Part shown: piece by piece, positions 21,895-31,616 of the stretch | Numbering within the stretch: position 1 is the first letter of the stretch | Layout: each line of letters opens with the position of its first letter | Program-made: the position numbers and the translations under genes | NCBI GenBank assembly: GCA_037355855.1 | Contig: CM074758.1 | Location: forward strand, 3,693,001-3,757,000 | Source of the DNA: Pseudo-nitzschia pungens | Lineage: Eukaryota; Bacillariophyta; Bacillariophyceae; Bacillariales; Bacillariaceae | DNA: 64,000 nucleotides | Direction of reading: 5' to 3' | Notes under the pieces: generated by a model | Database searches by the model: none | What the model saw: only the letters and a program-made list of their open reading frames with translations | Told to the model about the DNA's origin: nothing

Positions 21895-22153
21895 TGTTAC
21901 GGTCTAGAGTAGAATTTCGGAGTAGTATGAAAATTGTGACTGATATTTTTAACTCTTAAGAGAGTGATTCGGTTTTCGTGTGAACGTTTGAATATATACA
22001 AGCGCGCCGTGCTTATATTTGAATACCGGCGCACATGCATTGCTGGAGCGTCCGGCGTACAGTTTGAATATTTGTATTCAAACACCGGTCAGCTCGTATG
22101 TGGGATTCGGTTAATTATTTAATCGTGACTGCTAGTTACACTAGCCCGTCACA
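21895..22153 (-). repeat. G2 3' LTR
   Basis: TG...CA ends. The coding-strand sequence just before it, CATGAGGCACTA, is the likely polypurine tract. Confidence 0.9.
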
Positions 22154-22184
22154 TAGTGCCTCATGATTAGACGAAGCCTGCTTA

Positions 22185-25100
22185 CTAAGTTGACCAGTGA
22201 ATAGCCGTTGATTCCGACTCCGGTTCCTTATAGGGGGTCAGCTTCCGGATGTTCACTGTTTCCACTATTGAGGGGGCTTTCTGCAATTTAACTGTGCCAT
22301 TCTCGTTGACTTGCTGGATCAAGAAGGGTCCAGTTTGTCTTGGCTGTAGCTTGTCCGGGTCCGGTTCTTGCATCCATACCTTGTCGTTGGGTTGAAAGAT
22401 ATGTTCCTTGCGCTTGGCATTGTCTCTGAGTAGAGCCTTATTAATCCCCTGCTGTCTTAGCTGTTGTAGTGCCATTAGATTGGAGGTTAAGGGCAAATCT
22501 ATCAGCATGTCTCGATTGAATACAAGGGATCCAGGGGATGCCTGTAAGGCAGCATTAACAGCGCATCTGGAAGCATGCATGCAAGTCGCGAGAGCATTAT
22601 CCATGAGCTGACTGGCTCTGGTATTTGCTTGTGGAGGATTAACATGCACAAGGACTCGTAGGATATCAGCCACTGTATGATGGACGCGCTCGCATATGGC
22701 ATTTGACTGGGGGTTCTTTACTGTTGTAGGAACTGAGTGAATTCCATACTGCTTGAGGGTAGTTTGAAATTCAGCTCCTAAGAACTCACCACCATTATCA
22801 TGGATACACTTGATAGGTCTTGGGTATCTTGATAGCCAGCAGTTTTTGAATTGGTCTGATATATGCTGGGAGGACTTGTCTCTGATCCGGATAATTTCTA
22901 GGAGGTTAGTTACCGGATCAATGCAGGTTAGGGCTTTGAAGTTGTAGTTCTTGCCCTGCGCTGTTATTTTCCATGGGCCTATCAAATCCACATGTACCTC
23001 GTTGAATGGTGCTAGAGGGGCTTCTTTCGGTGGTAGCTTGCCATACTTAGATTGCTGGTTCTTGTATTTGATGCAGTGGTCTGGGCATATGTAGGACTTG
23101 CATAGGCTGGTTAAGTTGTCAGCGTAGAAGCGGGCCGATATAGTTTGATGTAATCTGGTGGATCCACAATGACCCAACAGGAGGTGATACCATTTGATGG
23201 TATCATTGGTGAGGGATGCTGGGATGTAGATTCTCCAGCATTCGGGATTGGATTGGTTTGCGTAGCAGAGTATACTATTGCCTTCTAGTTCTTGGTAGAA
23301 GAAGGCTTTGGATTGAATCTTGAACTTGATGGTTGGATCCTTTTGTTGATGGAGATAGATGTTGGAGTAGTTAACCGGGCATTGTAGATCCTGGTTGTTT
23401 GGTAGGTTAATAAGACACTCATTGTTCAGCAGGCAGGAGTGTAATTCCTGATCTGCGTCATTGCATAAGTGCTGGAAGAGATTCGGGAACTCTGTTAGAA
23501 ACAGTTCTTCATCTTGTTTAGGAACTTCAAGTTTCAAGAAATCGATTAAGGTGCCCTTTGAGAGGGCTTTCTTCCCTTCAGTAGGTGGATCCATCCGGGG
23601 GAGTCTGGAGAAGGCATCAGCAAGAACATTCTTCTTGCCTTCCACATAGGTGAGGTTGACACCGAATTCTTCTAGGAATAGTCTCCACCGGAGGACTCGT
23701 TGGACTGAGAGGGTTCTGAAGGTAAGGTTCTTATGGTCAGTGTATACATTGATGACTCCACCGAGGAGCATCTTTCTGTACTCTTTGCAGCAGAGTACTA
23801 TGGCTAGGAGTTCTTTCTCCATTGTAGTATAGTTCTTTTGGGCATCAGTTAGTTTCTTGGACCAGTATGCAATGGGCTTGCCATCTTGTAGTATGGCAGC
23901 ACCTAGATGCAGGTCGGAGGCGTCCGTGTACAGTTCAAAGGGCTTGTTAAGGTCTGGATAGGTGTTCAGCGCATCTGCTGCCACCATGGCTTTCATTTCT
24001 TGAAAGGCTTTGTCTTGAGCAGGGCCCCAAGTGAAAGCTGAAGGGGCTTTCCTTTGCTTGCCTTTGATGGCGGCTGCTTGAGGAGTTTTCTTGGGGGTCC
24101 CTGTTATGTTAAATAGAGGAGCCAGGACATGAGATCTGCGAGGCCACATATCTCTGTAATATCCTACTGCTCCTAGAAAGGACTTGACTTGGGTCACAGT
24201 TCTGGGCCGGTCCATGTGTAGGATGGCTTCTATCTTCTTGCGCCATGGCTTGACTGCAGTAGGAGTCATCCAGTATCCAAGGAAGTCAGTTTCCTGTACA
24301 GCCCAGTCACATTTGAGTGGATTGCATTTAAGTCCATTTTGGTTGAGCCGGTCTAAGACCTTGTCAATGGTTTTCATGTGGAGGTCAAAGGATCCATTGG
24401 TCCAGATGCCAATGTCATCAATATAAACAGTGCAATCAGTGTCTTGTAGGATATCTTCCATTAGTTGCTGGGCAACATCTGGAGAGACTTTGACACCCAT
24501 TGGTAGTCTTTGATATTCATAGCAACCATATGGAGTTACTATGGTACAGAGCTTCTTGCTTGCGTCATCCAGTTCAAAGCAGTAGTATTGCATGGACAAG
24601 TCAATCTTGGTGAAGTGGGTGTACTTGCCTCTCTTGTTCATGATATCCTGTATCCGGGGGATTGGATAAGGACGTCTTTCAAGTAGTTCATTTAGTTCTC
24701 TGAAGTCTGATACCCATCTGACTCTGTTGTCTTTTTTTGGTACTATGAAGGTTGGGAACGCCCATTCAGCTGGTCCGGTGCATCTTTTGAGTACTCCATC
24801 ATTACAAAGATTCTGGAGCTCCCTTTTGAATAGGTCTTCTCTTTTGTATGCAACTGGATAAGGCTTCTTGTGTATGGGCTTGGATCCGGGCTTGAGTCTG
24901 AGAGAGATTTGCTTGTGTGGGTACTTGCCGAGTTCCCCATTGAAGACGTTCGGGTACTTGTTTAGTATTGCTTGGAACTGCTGCTGCTCTTGTTTAGACA
25001 TGTGGGACTGCTGCTGTGCCACTGTGGATGGATCTGTTTCTTGGTAGGCTCTATCGAGGATGACCTTGGACTTGTATGGATTGGCAAATGAGAGATCATC

Positions 25101-26081
25101 AGCAAAGAGTTCGGCATCTTCGAGTTCTTCCATGAGCATGGTGTAGTCGGTTTCATGGTATAAGGATGTATCCTTCATGGGAATGGTTCTGTCCATCCAC
25201 TGAACTGCTCCTTCTTTGAATAGGAGATTGATCTGTGCCAGGTGGAGGAAGTCTCTGCCTAGTATGAGATCGTATCTGCAGTTGGGGGAGTGGAAGAGCC
25301 TTGCATCTTGTAGGTCGATGGTGTAGTTGCCAAACTCTTGTAACTTGATGTTCTTCATGGTGATGTATTCTGTAGTATCGAAGGTTCCATTTGCTGTAGT
25401 GGTTAGAACCTGATGGTTGCTTCTGGTTGGTATGGTTCCGAATGGTAGTGCTCTCTTGTTGATTAGTGTTCCGGAGGACCCACTGTCTAGCAGCGCTAGT
25501 AGTGGTCTTGCTTTGAGAGGGATGCCTTGTATGTACTGTACGTTGGTTAGAAGAATAGGAGCCACGTTGCTCTTACTCGATGCCTGTTCTGCTGTATTTT
25601 TGGTTGTATTTCCAGCAGTCGACAGCAGCTTTAAATAATTTTGCTCCAGCGCACCTCCTTTGGTGTAGTCTTTGGAGTTTCCGGGATTGCAATAGAGATT
25701 TTTTGCTGTACCGGTAGACCAATTTCTTGTCAGGGACAAGGTTGGTCCTTTTGTTGCTACTGCTGTTCTATTTCGATCGATCGCGTTGATCGATGCTGAT
25801 GCGTCTGTTGTACCCTTGGATCGATTCAGATCCGCGTTCGATATATCCTGTAGGATGGTCCGAACAATTGTTTTTGCTGCGTTTGCAGGCTTTGCTGAGC
25901 TTTCAACAGGAATACTCCATCCTGTAGGTTCCTTCCCCTCTTTATCTGGGAGATCTCCTCCATGCGTCATCCCAGACAGCAGGGCTGTGCTGGCATCCAG
26001 TTCCTGGGGAGCCGGAGGCAGCAAGGTGATTGCTGGTTTTGTTGAAGCCCGGGGCTTCTTCGAAGGCTTGGAGCCTTGGAG
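22185..26081 (-). CDS. pol: G2 Pol: protease, RT, RNase H, integrase
   Basis: About 1,298 codons read from just after the gag TGA with no further stop. In order: protease (LLALLDSGSSGTLINKRALP), RT (VSDFRELNELLERRPYPIPR, then YIDDIGIW), RNase H (FELYTDASDLHLGAAI, MEKELLAIV, YTDHKNLTF), integrase zinc region (HLLLGHCG ... CPDHC), integrase core (DLIGPW, IHDNGGEF, ICERVHH as the D, D, E residues), and a GPF-type C-terminal module (TGPFLIQQVNENGTVKLQ). The order PR-RT-RH-IN is that of Ty3/gypsy. No chromodomain is seen. All catalytic motifs are present. There is no ATG at the start of the frame, so it is probably made as Gag-Pol by reading through the TGA. Confidence 0.93.
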   Translation of the reverse strand, partial: LQGSKPSKKPRASTKPAITLLPPAPQELDASTALLSGMTHGGDLPDKEGKEPTGWSIPVESSAKPANAAKTIVRTILQDISNADLNRSKGTTDASASINAIDRNRTAVATKGPTLSLTRNWSTGTAKNLYCNPGNSKDYTKGGALEQNYLKLLSTAGNTTKNTAEQASSKSNVAPILLTNVQYIQGIPLKARPLLALLDSGSSGTLINKRALPFGTIPTRSNHQVLTTTANGTFDTTEYITMKNIKLQEFGNYTIDLQDARLFHSPNCRYDLILGRDFLHLAQINLLFKEGAVQWMDRTIPMKDTSLYHETDYTMLMEELEDAELFADDLSFANPYKSKVILDRAYQETDPSTVAQQQSHMSKQEQQQFQAILNKYPNVFNGELGKYPHKQISLRLKPGSKPIHKKPYPVAYKREDLFKRELQNLCNDGVLKRCTGPAEWAFPTFIVPKKDNRVRWVSDFRELNELLERRPYPIPRIQDIMNKRGKYTHFTKIDLSMQYYCFELDDASKKLCTIVTPYGCYEYQRLPMGVKVSPDVAQQLMEDILQDTDCTVYIDDIGIWTNGSFDLHMKTIDKVLDRLNQNGLKCNPLKCDWAVQETDFLGYWMTPTAVKPWRKKIEAILHMDRPRTVTQVKSFLGAVGYYRDMWPRRSHVLAPLFNITGTPKKTPQAAAIKGKQRKAPSAFTWGPAQDKAFQEMKAMVAADALNTYPDLNKPFELYTDASDLHLGAAILQDGKPIAYWSKKLTDAQKNYTTMEKELLAIVLCCKEYRKMLLGGVINVYTDHKNLTFRTLSVQRVLRWRLFLEEFGVNLTYVEGKKNVLADAFSRLPRMDPPTEGKKALSKGTLIDFLKLEVPKQDEELFLTEFPNLFQHLCNDADQELHSCLLNNECLINLPNNQDLQCPVNYSNIYLHQQKDPTIKFKIQSKAFFYQELEGNSILCYANQSNPECWRIYIPASLTNDTIKWYHLLLGHCGSTRLHQTISARFYADNLTSLCKSYICPDHCIKYKNQQSKYGKLPPKEAPLAPFNEVHVDLIGPWKITAQGKNYNFKALTCIDPVTNLLEIIRIRDKSSQHISDQFKNCWLSRYPRPIKCIHDNGGEFLGAEFQTTLKQYGIHSVPTTVKNPQSNAICERVHHTVADILRVLVHVNPPQANTRASQLMDNALATCMHASRCAVNAALQASPGSLVFNRDMLIDLPLTSNLMALQQLRQQGINKALLRDNAKRKEHIFQPNDKVWMQEPDPDKLQPRQTGPFLIQQVNENGTVKLQKAPSIVETVNIRKLTPYKEPESESTAIHWST

Positions 26082-27119
26082 TCAGGGGAGCCATACGAGT
26101 TCCCCATCGATATTTCTTTCGGTCCGGCCTCCATGAGCGGTGTGGTATGATTCCATGGCTGCTCTCATATGGGCTTGGAAGGCTTCATTGCTTCCGGAGA
26201 TAAGGTGAGCTTGGGTGTGAAAGGTCTCAGTTTGTTTGGAGTGAGGAGGCTTGTTGTAGTTCTTGGAGTACTTGTTCTTCGAGCACTCCGACCAATCATG
26301 GTTGTGACCGGGGATCCTACAAGGGTTGGATTTCTTCTTGTTGTTGTTGCCCTTGTGGTTATGCGAGTTGCGTTTGCGCGAGTTGCTGTTGTTATCGCTG
26401 TTGGAATTGTTCGAGCGCTTCTGCTGTTTGTTGTTATTTTTGTTGCTCTTTTTGTTGGCTTGGCGCTCGTGGCAGCTCATGTGATCGACGATGTGCTGTA
26501 CTGTGGTGTCTTCTTGAATTCCACTGTGGATGATTCCATAGCTCTCTATCCATGAGGATGGGAAGGAGTGGAGGAGAATGGTGAGTTTCTCCACTCTTGA
26601 GAGGGGAGCGCTGCTCCCATCTAATTTCTGAGTATATTTCATGAGGATAAGGATCCGATCTGCGTGTTCTTTGCAGGTGACTGATGGCGTCTTCCTGCAT
26701 TCGGGGCTTCTGAGATAAGTATGCATGATGTCTCTGGCGTCTCTGGCATTGCAGTAGAGCTTGGTGAAGTCAAGGAAGGCCTGTTCGTATCCTCCTATCT
26801 CTTCTTGTTCGTATTGGTATTCTTCTGGATCCAGTGGGTCCTTTATCATGTCATTCCACTTGCTCTGCGCGTCTGTAGTGAGGCATCGGCTGAAGTGGGT
26901 TAGATATATCTCAGTGGGAAGTCTTAGGAGCTTAGCGGCGTTTCGAAAGGACTCCTCCACAAAGAGCAGTTCTTCGAGTCCTCCTGTCTCCGTAAACAGA
27001 GGGACCTTCATGCTGTCGGTTCGATCATCGTCGACGTTATACAGGGTGAAGAGCTTAGGCTTGGTTCGATCGAAGGAGCTCTTATAGGTGATGGGGGGAT
27101 CTCTGTAGATACCTGCCAT
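26082..27119 (-). CDS. gag: G2 Gag
   Basis: I chose the ATG at 27,119 (MAGIYRDPP) because G3 and G4 start with the same residues, although the frame is open 33 codons upstream. The first two thirds look like a helical capsid region (AAKLLRLPTEIYLTHFSRC). A basic Asn/Lys-rich stretch follows, then a single knuckle CRIPGHNHDWSEC, that is C-x4-H-x-H-x4-C instead of the usual C-x2-C-x4-H-x4-C. It ends VWLP then TGA. Structural protein of the intracellular particle, binding element RNA. Confidence 0.9.
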   Translation of the reverse strand: MAGIYRDPPITYKSSFDRTKPKLFTLYNVDDDRTDSMKVPLFTETGGLEELLFVEESFRNAAKLLRLPTEIYLTHFSRCLTTDAQSKWNDMIKDPLDPEEYQYEQEEIGGYEQAFLDFTKLYCNARDARDIMHTYLRSPECRKTPSVTCKEHADRILILMKYTQKLDGSSAPLSRVEKLTILLHSFPSSWIESYGIIHSGIQEDTTVQHIVDHMSCHERQANKKSNKNNNKQQKRSNNSNSDNNSNSRKRNSHNHKGNNNKKKSNPCRIPGHNHDWSECSKNKYSKNYNKPPHSKQTETFHTQAHLISGSNEAFQAHMRAAMESYHTAHGGRTERNIDGELVWLP

Positions 27120-27231
27120 GTTGCTTGTTGGAGATACAAGGTGCTTGTTTTGTTGAGGATAAGGGGGGTTTGGCTTGAATTCAGTACTGAGTTCTACTGT
27201 TTCTACTGTAAAGCACAAACAGTAATTACTG
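27120..27231 (-). other. G2 leader with palindrome at the primer-binding position
   Basis: Next to the 5' LTR the leader begins with the 12-nt palindrome CAGTAATTACTG and then ACAGTAGAACTCAGTACTGA. G3 and G4 share both. There is no TGG start as in a usual tRNA primer site. Confidence 0.6.
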
Positions 27232-27490
27232 TGTTACGGTCTAGAGTAGAATTTCGGAGTAGTATGAAAATTGTGACTAATATTTTTAACTCTTAAGAGA
27301 GTGATTCGGTTTTCGTGTGAACGTTTGAATATATACAAGCGCGCCGTGCTTATATTTGAATACCGGCGCACATGCATTGCTGGAGCGTCCGGCGTACAGT
27401 TTGAATATTTGTATTCAAACACCGGTCAGCTCGTATGTGGGATTCGGTTAATTATTTAATCGTGACTGCTAGTTACACTAGCCCGTCACA
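27232..27490 (-). repeat. G2 5' LTR
   Basis: 259 bp, one noticed difference from the 3' LTR (GACTAATATTTT versus GACTGATATTTT). Confidence 0.9.
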
Positions 27491-27663
27491 ACTCGGACCA
27501 ATCATGGTTGTGGCCGGGGATTCTGCAGGGGTTCAACTTCTTCTTATTGTTGTTGCCCTTGTTGAAGTTTGAGTTTCGTTTGCGAGAGTTGCTGTTGTTG
27601 TTGTTGTTGTTCGGGCGCCTTTGCTGCTTGTTGTTGTTCTTGTTGCTCTTCTTGTTGGCTTGT
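27491..27663 (-). pseudogene. G1 gag fragment right of G2
   Basis: It continues the G1 gag zinc-knuckle region (CRIPGHNHDW side) and the Asn-rich stretch, and matches G2 gag until GTTGGCTTG. The remaining gag, leader and LTR are missing. Confidence 0.8.
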
Positions 27664-27746
27664 CTAGATACTAACCTTACTGTATGTACTCTATGAACCC
27701 GTGTACTTCGCTATGGAAGTAGCGTATGGAAGCATTGTTTCTTCCA
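27664..27746. other. Short unique spacer
   Basis: No feature recognised between the G1 breakpoint and the fold-back element. Confidence 0.4.
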
Positions 27747-28732
27747 GGGCCCTCCGGAACTAAATAATTTGCGCGCGCATGCAATTTTGTGTCAACTCGG
27801 GACTGATTTGTTTTGCGTGAACTTACATTCATTCTCCGTGACCGCCCCCTTTATTTTTTCCTCCCCCTAAAATACGTGGGTTTTTCACGGTGAAAAAAAA
27901 CCCACGTTGCATTCGTGGGTTATTCACGGTGAAAAAGAACCCACAAATGAACCCACATTAACCCACGTTAACCCACGTTAACCCACAAAAATAACCCACG
28001 AAAACCCACTAAAACCCACGAAAACCCACGAAAACCCACGAAATAACCCATGATAACCCACGACTTTTTTCCGTGAACCCACGAACCCATATTTGTTTTT
28101 AAAATCGTTCGATCGATATCAATCTTGTTGCTCACGTTGTCACCAAGCGCTCGAATTCAAAAACACCCGGATGTACGGATCGAATTCAAAAACACCCGGA
28201 TGTACGGATCGATGGACGCAGATCGATCGAACGATTTCAAAAACACCCGGATGTACGGATCGATGGACGCAGATGGGTTGTTGGAAAAGTTGTGGATGGG
28301 ACATTCACGGAGGTCAGTAGTCAACTGGTTGTCGGTATAACATTCACGTTGAATTGTGGGTTCGTGGGTTCACGGAAAAAAGTCGTGGGTTATCATGGGT
28401 TATTTTGTGGGTTTTCGTAGGTTTTCGTGGGTTATCCTGGGTTATTGTGGGTTATTTTTGTGGGTTAACGTGGGTTCATATGAACCCACAATTATTCCAT
28501 TCGTGGGTTCATGGAGTCACGTGGGTTCAAGTGGGTTTTTCACGGTGAAAAAAACCCCACGTTGCAACTCGTGGGTTATTGATGGTGAAAAAAAAACCAC
28601 GTTTTTAACCCCTTAAAAAATTATTTTCCCCCTTTTATATTAGGGAACCGCACGGTTGTAAAAATTGATTTTTTTAAACGGGACTCGACACAAAGTGCGG
28701 TACGCGCGATTTTTTTCAGTTCCGGAGGGCCC
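27747..28732. mobile_element. Fold-back/MITE-like element with GGGCCCTCCGGAACT TIRs
   Basis: The 15-bp inverted termini GGGCCCTCCGGAACT lie at 27,747-27,761 and 28,718-28,732, and weaker inverted similarity continues inward (TTTGTGTC, ACTCGGGAC). The left arm (27,870-28,080) is full of AACCCACG and the right arm (28,345-28,600) of CGTGGGTT, so the two arms can pair. TTCACGGTGAA palindromes flank each arm. The centre (28,150-28,285) has 30-60 bp direct repeats of CACCCGGATGTACGGATCGA. No coding capacity and no clear target duplication. Confidence 0.7.
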
Positions 28733-29212
28733 AGATCACGTTTCACAATTCTCAAAATACGGAGTAACTTTACACTTTACAGTACAAGTAATTACGAAGT
28801 TAGGCTAAGGTTACTCGTATTCTCTCAATTCTCTCAAAAAAATCAAAAATGGAGAGCGGCGTCACATTAGCTGCGTTTGGCATCAACAACCTTCTTTTTG
28901 ATGATTGAGAGTAGTGGGTAAGGTTTACCGTATGGCTACCTGGATTACGGTACGTATTGCCTCGTTCCAAACAAAATACGTCAGAAAACCATCCGATTTG
29001 GATTTGCATTTGCATTTGCATTTGCGTTTATTCGGAGTCGGAGTCGGAATCGGAATCGGAATCGGATTCCGGCAAGAATGAAAATGAAAATGAAATCCAA
29101 ATCCAAATCACTCCACTTTCCTACACAAAAAAGTGACCATCGGGAACGATTCGAAGCATTGTTAACATTTGCACGCACGGAGAAAGAACAACCGTTACAA
29201 CGCGTGCTTTCA
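28733..29212. other. Non-TE spacer with hexanucleotide microsatellites
   Basis: Contains (ATTTGC)n at about 28,995-29,025 and (GGAATC)n at about 29,035-29,070, plus TAAGGTTACTCGTA-like words. It may hold the 3' UTR of the minus-strand gene; no gene seen. Confidence 0.5.
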
Positions 29213-29815
29213 CTACACCGCCTTGGGAGAGTAAATATCGATGCCTCCCGTGCCGGAGGGTGGCGTCCACGCCCGGGTTTTGTAGTTGGCGGCCCATCCA
29301 CGAACGAGCTTTTCTCCGCGTCGCATGCTCGCGGGGTCCATGTCGTACGCGTCCATGGCGCAATGGATCATCTCTTGCACGCCCCACACCTGTCCCCTCG
29401 ACAACAAATACCGACCCTCGTCACAAACGACGTAGGCCTTGCCCGTCACCAGTCGATCGGCCAGGCCCGTATCGGGTTGCATCGTCAGAAACGTCGCGGC
29501 TCCGTTGTTCTCGGCCAACAGACCGCTGTTTCCGCGGATCGCGTCAAAGACGCCCGCTTCTCCTCCCTCCCTCCAGAAGGCACCCAATCCGGGCCGGCAG
29601 AGCGACTTCTTGACGTACACAGCCAGGCCTCGAAAGCCGCAAAGGTCGGCCACCGGGCACCCGAGGCGCTCGACCCCCGGGTTGTCCACGATGTTCGTTT
29701 TCCAATAGGTCGCGTCGCACGCCGTTTCTTTGTAACCCGGCCAATGCGAGCTCGTTCCTCCCTTTCTCGTATCGACCTCGACGACGTGAACGACGGATTG
29801 ATTGGTGCTGGTCAT
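29213..29815 (-). CDS. GC-rich single-exon gene, unknown function (200 aa)
   Basis: I chose the ATG at 29,815 (MTSTNQSV) because the 32 codons upstream come from a low-complexity (GGAT)n/(GTTGTTG)n tract that looks like a leader. The protein has no signal peptide or membrane segment. It has several Cys and Trp residues (SSHWPGYKETACDATYWKTN, ERLGCPVADLCGF) and a C-terminal part KAYVVCDEGRYLLSRGQVWG followed by an Ala/Met-rich helix. Base composition is clearly richer in G+C than the repeats on either side, as expected for a resident gene. It resembles no family I can name. It is probably one of only two non-mobile genes in the window. Confidence 0.65.
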   Translation of the reverse strand: MTSTNQSVVHVVEVDTRKGGTSSHWPGYKETACDATYWKTNIVDNPGVERLGCPVADLCGFRGLAVYVKKSLCRPGLGAFWREGGEAGVFDAIRGNSGLLAENNGAATFLTMQPDTGLADRLVTGKAYVVCDEGRYLLSRGQVWGVQEMIHCAMDAYDMDPASMRRGEKLVRGWAANYKTRAWTPPSGTGGIDIYSPKAV

Positions 29816-30520
29816 GGTGGAAAGATAGATGGATGGATGGATGGATTGTTGTATTGTTGGTTGTTGTTGGTTGTTGCTTGCCGGTTCTTTCACCCCGTGT
29901 CGACGACCCAAAACTATTGTTGTGTGATACGGATGTCGGCGTCTGGGGAACGAATTTTTGTCTCGTCGCTATCTCGAGAAGAAACTACGAACCGTACGGT
30001 AAGGTTTTAATATTACTTTCCTTTGTAATGCTTTCTTTGCTCGTGCTTCGATCGATCAATCCATGGGTCGGTTGCCACTGTTTTGGTTGTATCGCCTCGC
30101 GATTATTTTCATTGGAGACGGCCAAAATTTCAGAGCCAGCACGATGGCACCTACGGTACGGTAACCTTAACTTACGTAACTTACTGTTGGAACACTCTGA
30201 TTTGGTTGTATCGCGTCGCGAGTAAGGTTAAGGTTACCGTACAAATCTCAGAACAAAAAGAAAAAGTTTGTATGCGCGCCAAGAAGAACTTTCGCAAACA
30301 CAAAACCGAGGCAATTGTACCCGGTACTAAGATTACAGTAAGGTTACTCGTACCGGTACGTAATTCTTCTCAGCTGATATCCCCCATTTTCAAAAATCAG
30401 AAAAACTCCCGGAGTCTGTATGGAAACACAGATTTTTTTCATTCTTTTGACAACACCTTCTTGTTTCGATTCGGACCATAGTGGTTGCCCAAATCCTGTT
30501 GCAACACACCTACAGAACAA
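29816..30520. other. Spacer between gene and DUF4116 remnant
   Basis: Contains repeated GGTAACCTTA/TAAGGTTACCGTA words (30,155-30,175, 30,220-30,240, 30,335-30,360) and the simple tract at 29,825-29,880. No gene seen. Confidence 0.4.
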
Positions 30521-30900
30521 TACCGTTTAGTTGCCGAAGCGGATGAGGTCGTCTTAGCCACAGTGAATACTACTAATGCATTTGCCTTGAAATATGCATC
30601 ATCTGAAGAGATGCAAAATTAGAAAGACGTTGTCTTAGCTGCAGTGAATAGTAATTATGGATGCGCCTTGGAATATGCATCCAAAGAGTCGCAAAAGGAC
30701 AAAGACGTCATCTTAGCTGCAGTGGATTATGATGGATTGGTCATGAAATATGTATCTGAAGAGATGCAAAATGACAAGACGTCGTCTTAGCCACAGTGAA
30801 TCATACTACTACTAGTACTAATGCATTTGCCTTGGAATTTGCACATGAATCCTTGAAGGGTGATGTAAAGATTGTGTTCAAGGCTTTGCTATGTTGATAT
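30521..30900 (+). pseudogene. DUF4116-type repeat gene remnant
   Basis: Four repeats of about 47 residues of the type DVVLAAVNxNxxALEYAS are visible (EVVLATVNTTNAFALKYAS; DVVLAAVNSNYGCALEYASK; DVILAAVDYDGLVMKYVSEE; a fourth after a frame change). This is the pattern of DUF4116 proteins, which are numerous in some diatoms and other protists. The frame has a TAG at 30,620-30,622 and a one-base loss near 30,777, and ends at a stop after ALLC. It is therefore a dead fragment. Confidence 0.75.
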
Positions 30901-30920
30901 TCAAGGTGATGCTACAGGCC

Positions 30921-31513
30921 TTGGTGCTAGGGTTCCTGTGTAGGGGAATGTACTGGGGCTACAGTGAGTAGCACCTGCGGGTAGCTCCCCACTACTAGGA
31001 GCTGAGCTGAGCTGAGTGCGAGGAGCTGTGTGCTAAGTGGTTAGCATACAGGATTAGCAGCAGGCTTAGCAGCAGGCTTAGCAACAGGCTTATTCTATTT
31101 GGAATGGGGTGCTAACTCCGTATATACCAGGGTTGTTGCGTACAATGTGTACCAGTTGTACATACCCTGGGTATAGCATCCGCACTAATACAGTGTAGCT
31201 GAGTGCTACAAGGTTAGGGTTGCTAATGCTACGAGATACTGGAGATGCTAACCTACCATGCTACCATGCTAAGATACTATGCTACCGCCGGGGTCGGGTC
31301 ATTGGTGTAGGATTGATACTATGACCAGATACCTGACCCAGACAGTTGAAGTTAGCACACGCGCTAGCATACGATTGGATCTAATTAAGCGCTAACGCTA
31401 CTCCGTGCGCTACGCTACTCCGTAGAATACAGTACTGGAGCTACAGAGCTCTGTTATTCTACGAGATAGCAAAGCACTGTCACGATACGATAGAGCTGAG
31501 CGCCATCAGCTCA
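30921..31513 (+). mobile_element. Copia LTR remnant
   Basis: Diverged match to 41,930-42,566 of the C1 LTR, including CTGTGTAGG, the AGGCTTAGCARC repeats, GTTAGGGTTGCTAA and the GAGCTGAGCG block. It ends where LINE sequence begins. Both junction partners are incomplete, so this looks like a deletion or recombination join. Confidence 0.7.
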
Positions 31514-31616
31514 AGTGGGAAGGAAGATAGTGGGAGAAGACCCAGTATCAAAAGGTATGGGACAATATGAGAAGCAGGAACAGAAGACAAAACCAAGGTA
31601 CAAAGTGGAATCAACC

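Larger units (their letters stand above)
21895..27490 (-). mobile_element. Ty3/gypsy element G2, complete, TSD ACTCG
   Basis: LTRs at 21,895-22,153 and 27,232-27,490 are both 259 bp (TGTTAC...GTCACA) with one difference I noticed. The 5-bp direct repeat ACTCG lies at 21,890-21,894 and 27,491-27,495. Gag and pol are open, so this is a recent and possibly competent insertion into the gag of G1. Confidence 0.95.
16960..27663 (-). mobile_element. Ty3/gypsy element G1, decayed, split by LINE and G2
   Basis: The LTR at 16,960-17,283 (TGTTAT...GTCACA, 324 bp) is followed by degenerate pol, then gag to 21,894. The gag continues after G2 at 27,491-27,663, where homology to other gag genes stops. Its other LTR is missing. 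Several frameshifts break pol. Confidence 0.85.

Noticed and set aside
28093..28340. Short frames with FKNTRMYGS repeats in the fold-back element
   Set aside because: They come from the 30-60 bp central direct repeats, and no longer gene context exists.
27870..28600. CRISPR-like arrangement of short repeats
   Set aside because: Repeats are degenerate, inverted between two arms, have no constant spacers, and lie in a eukaryotic genome without cas genes.
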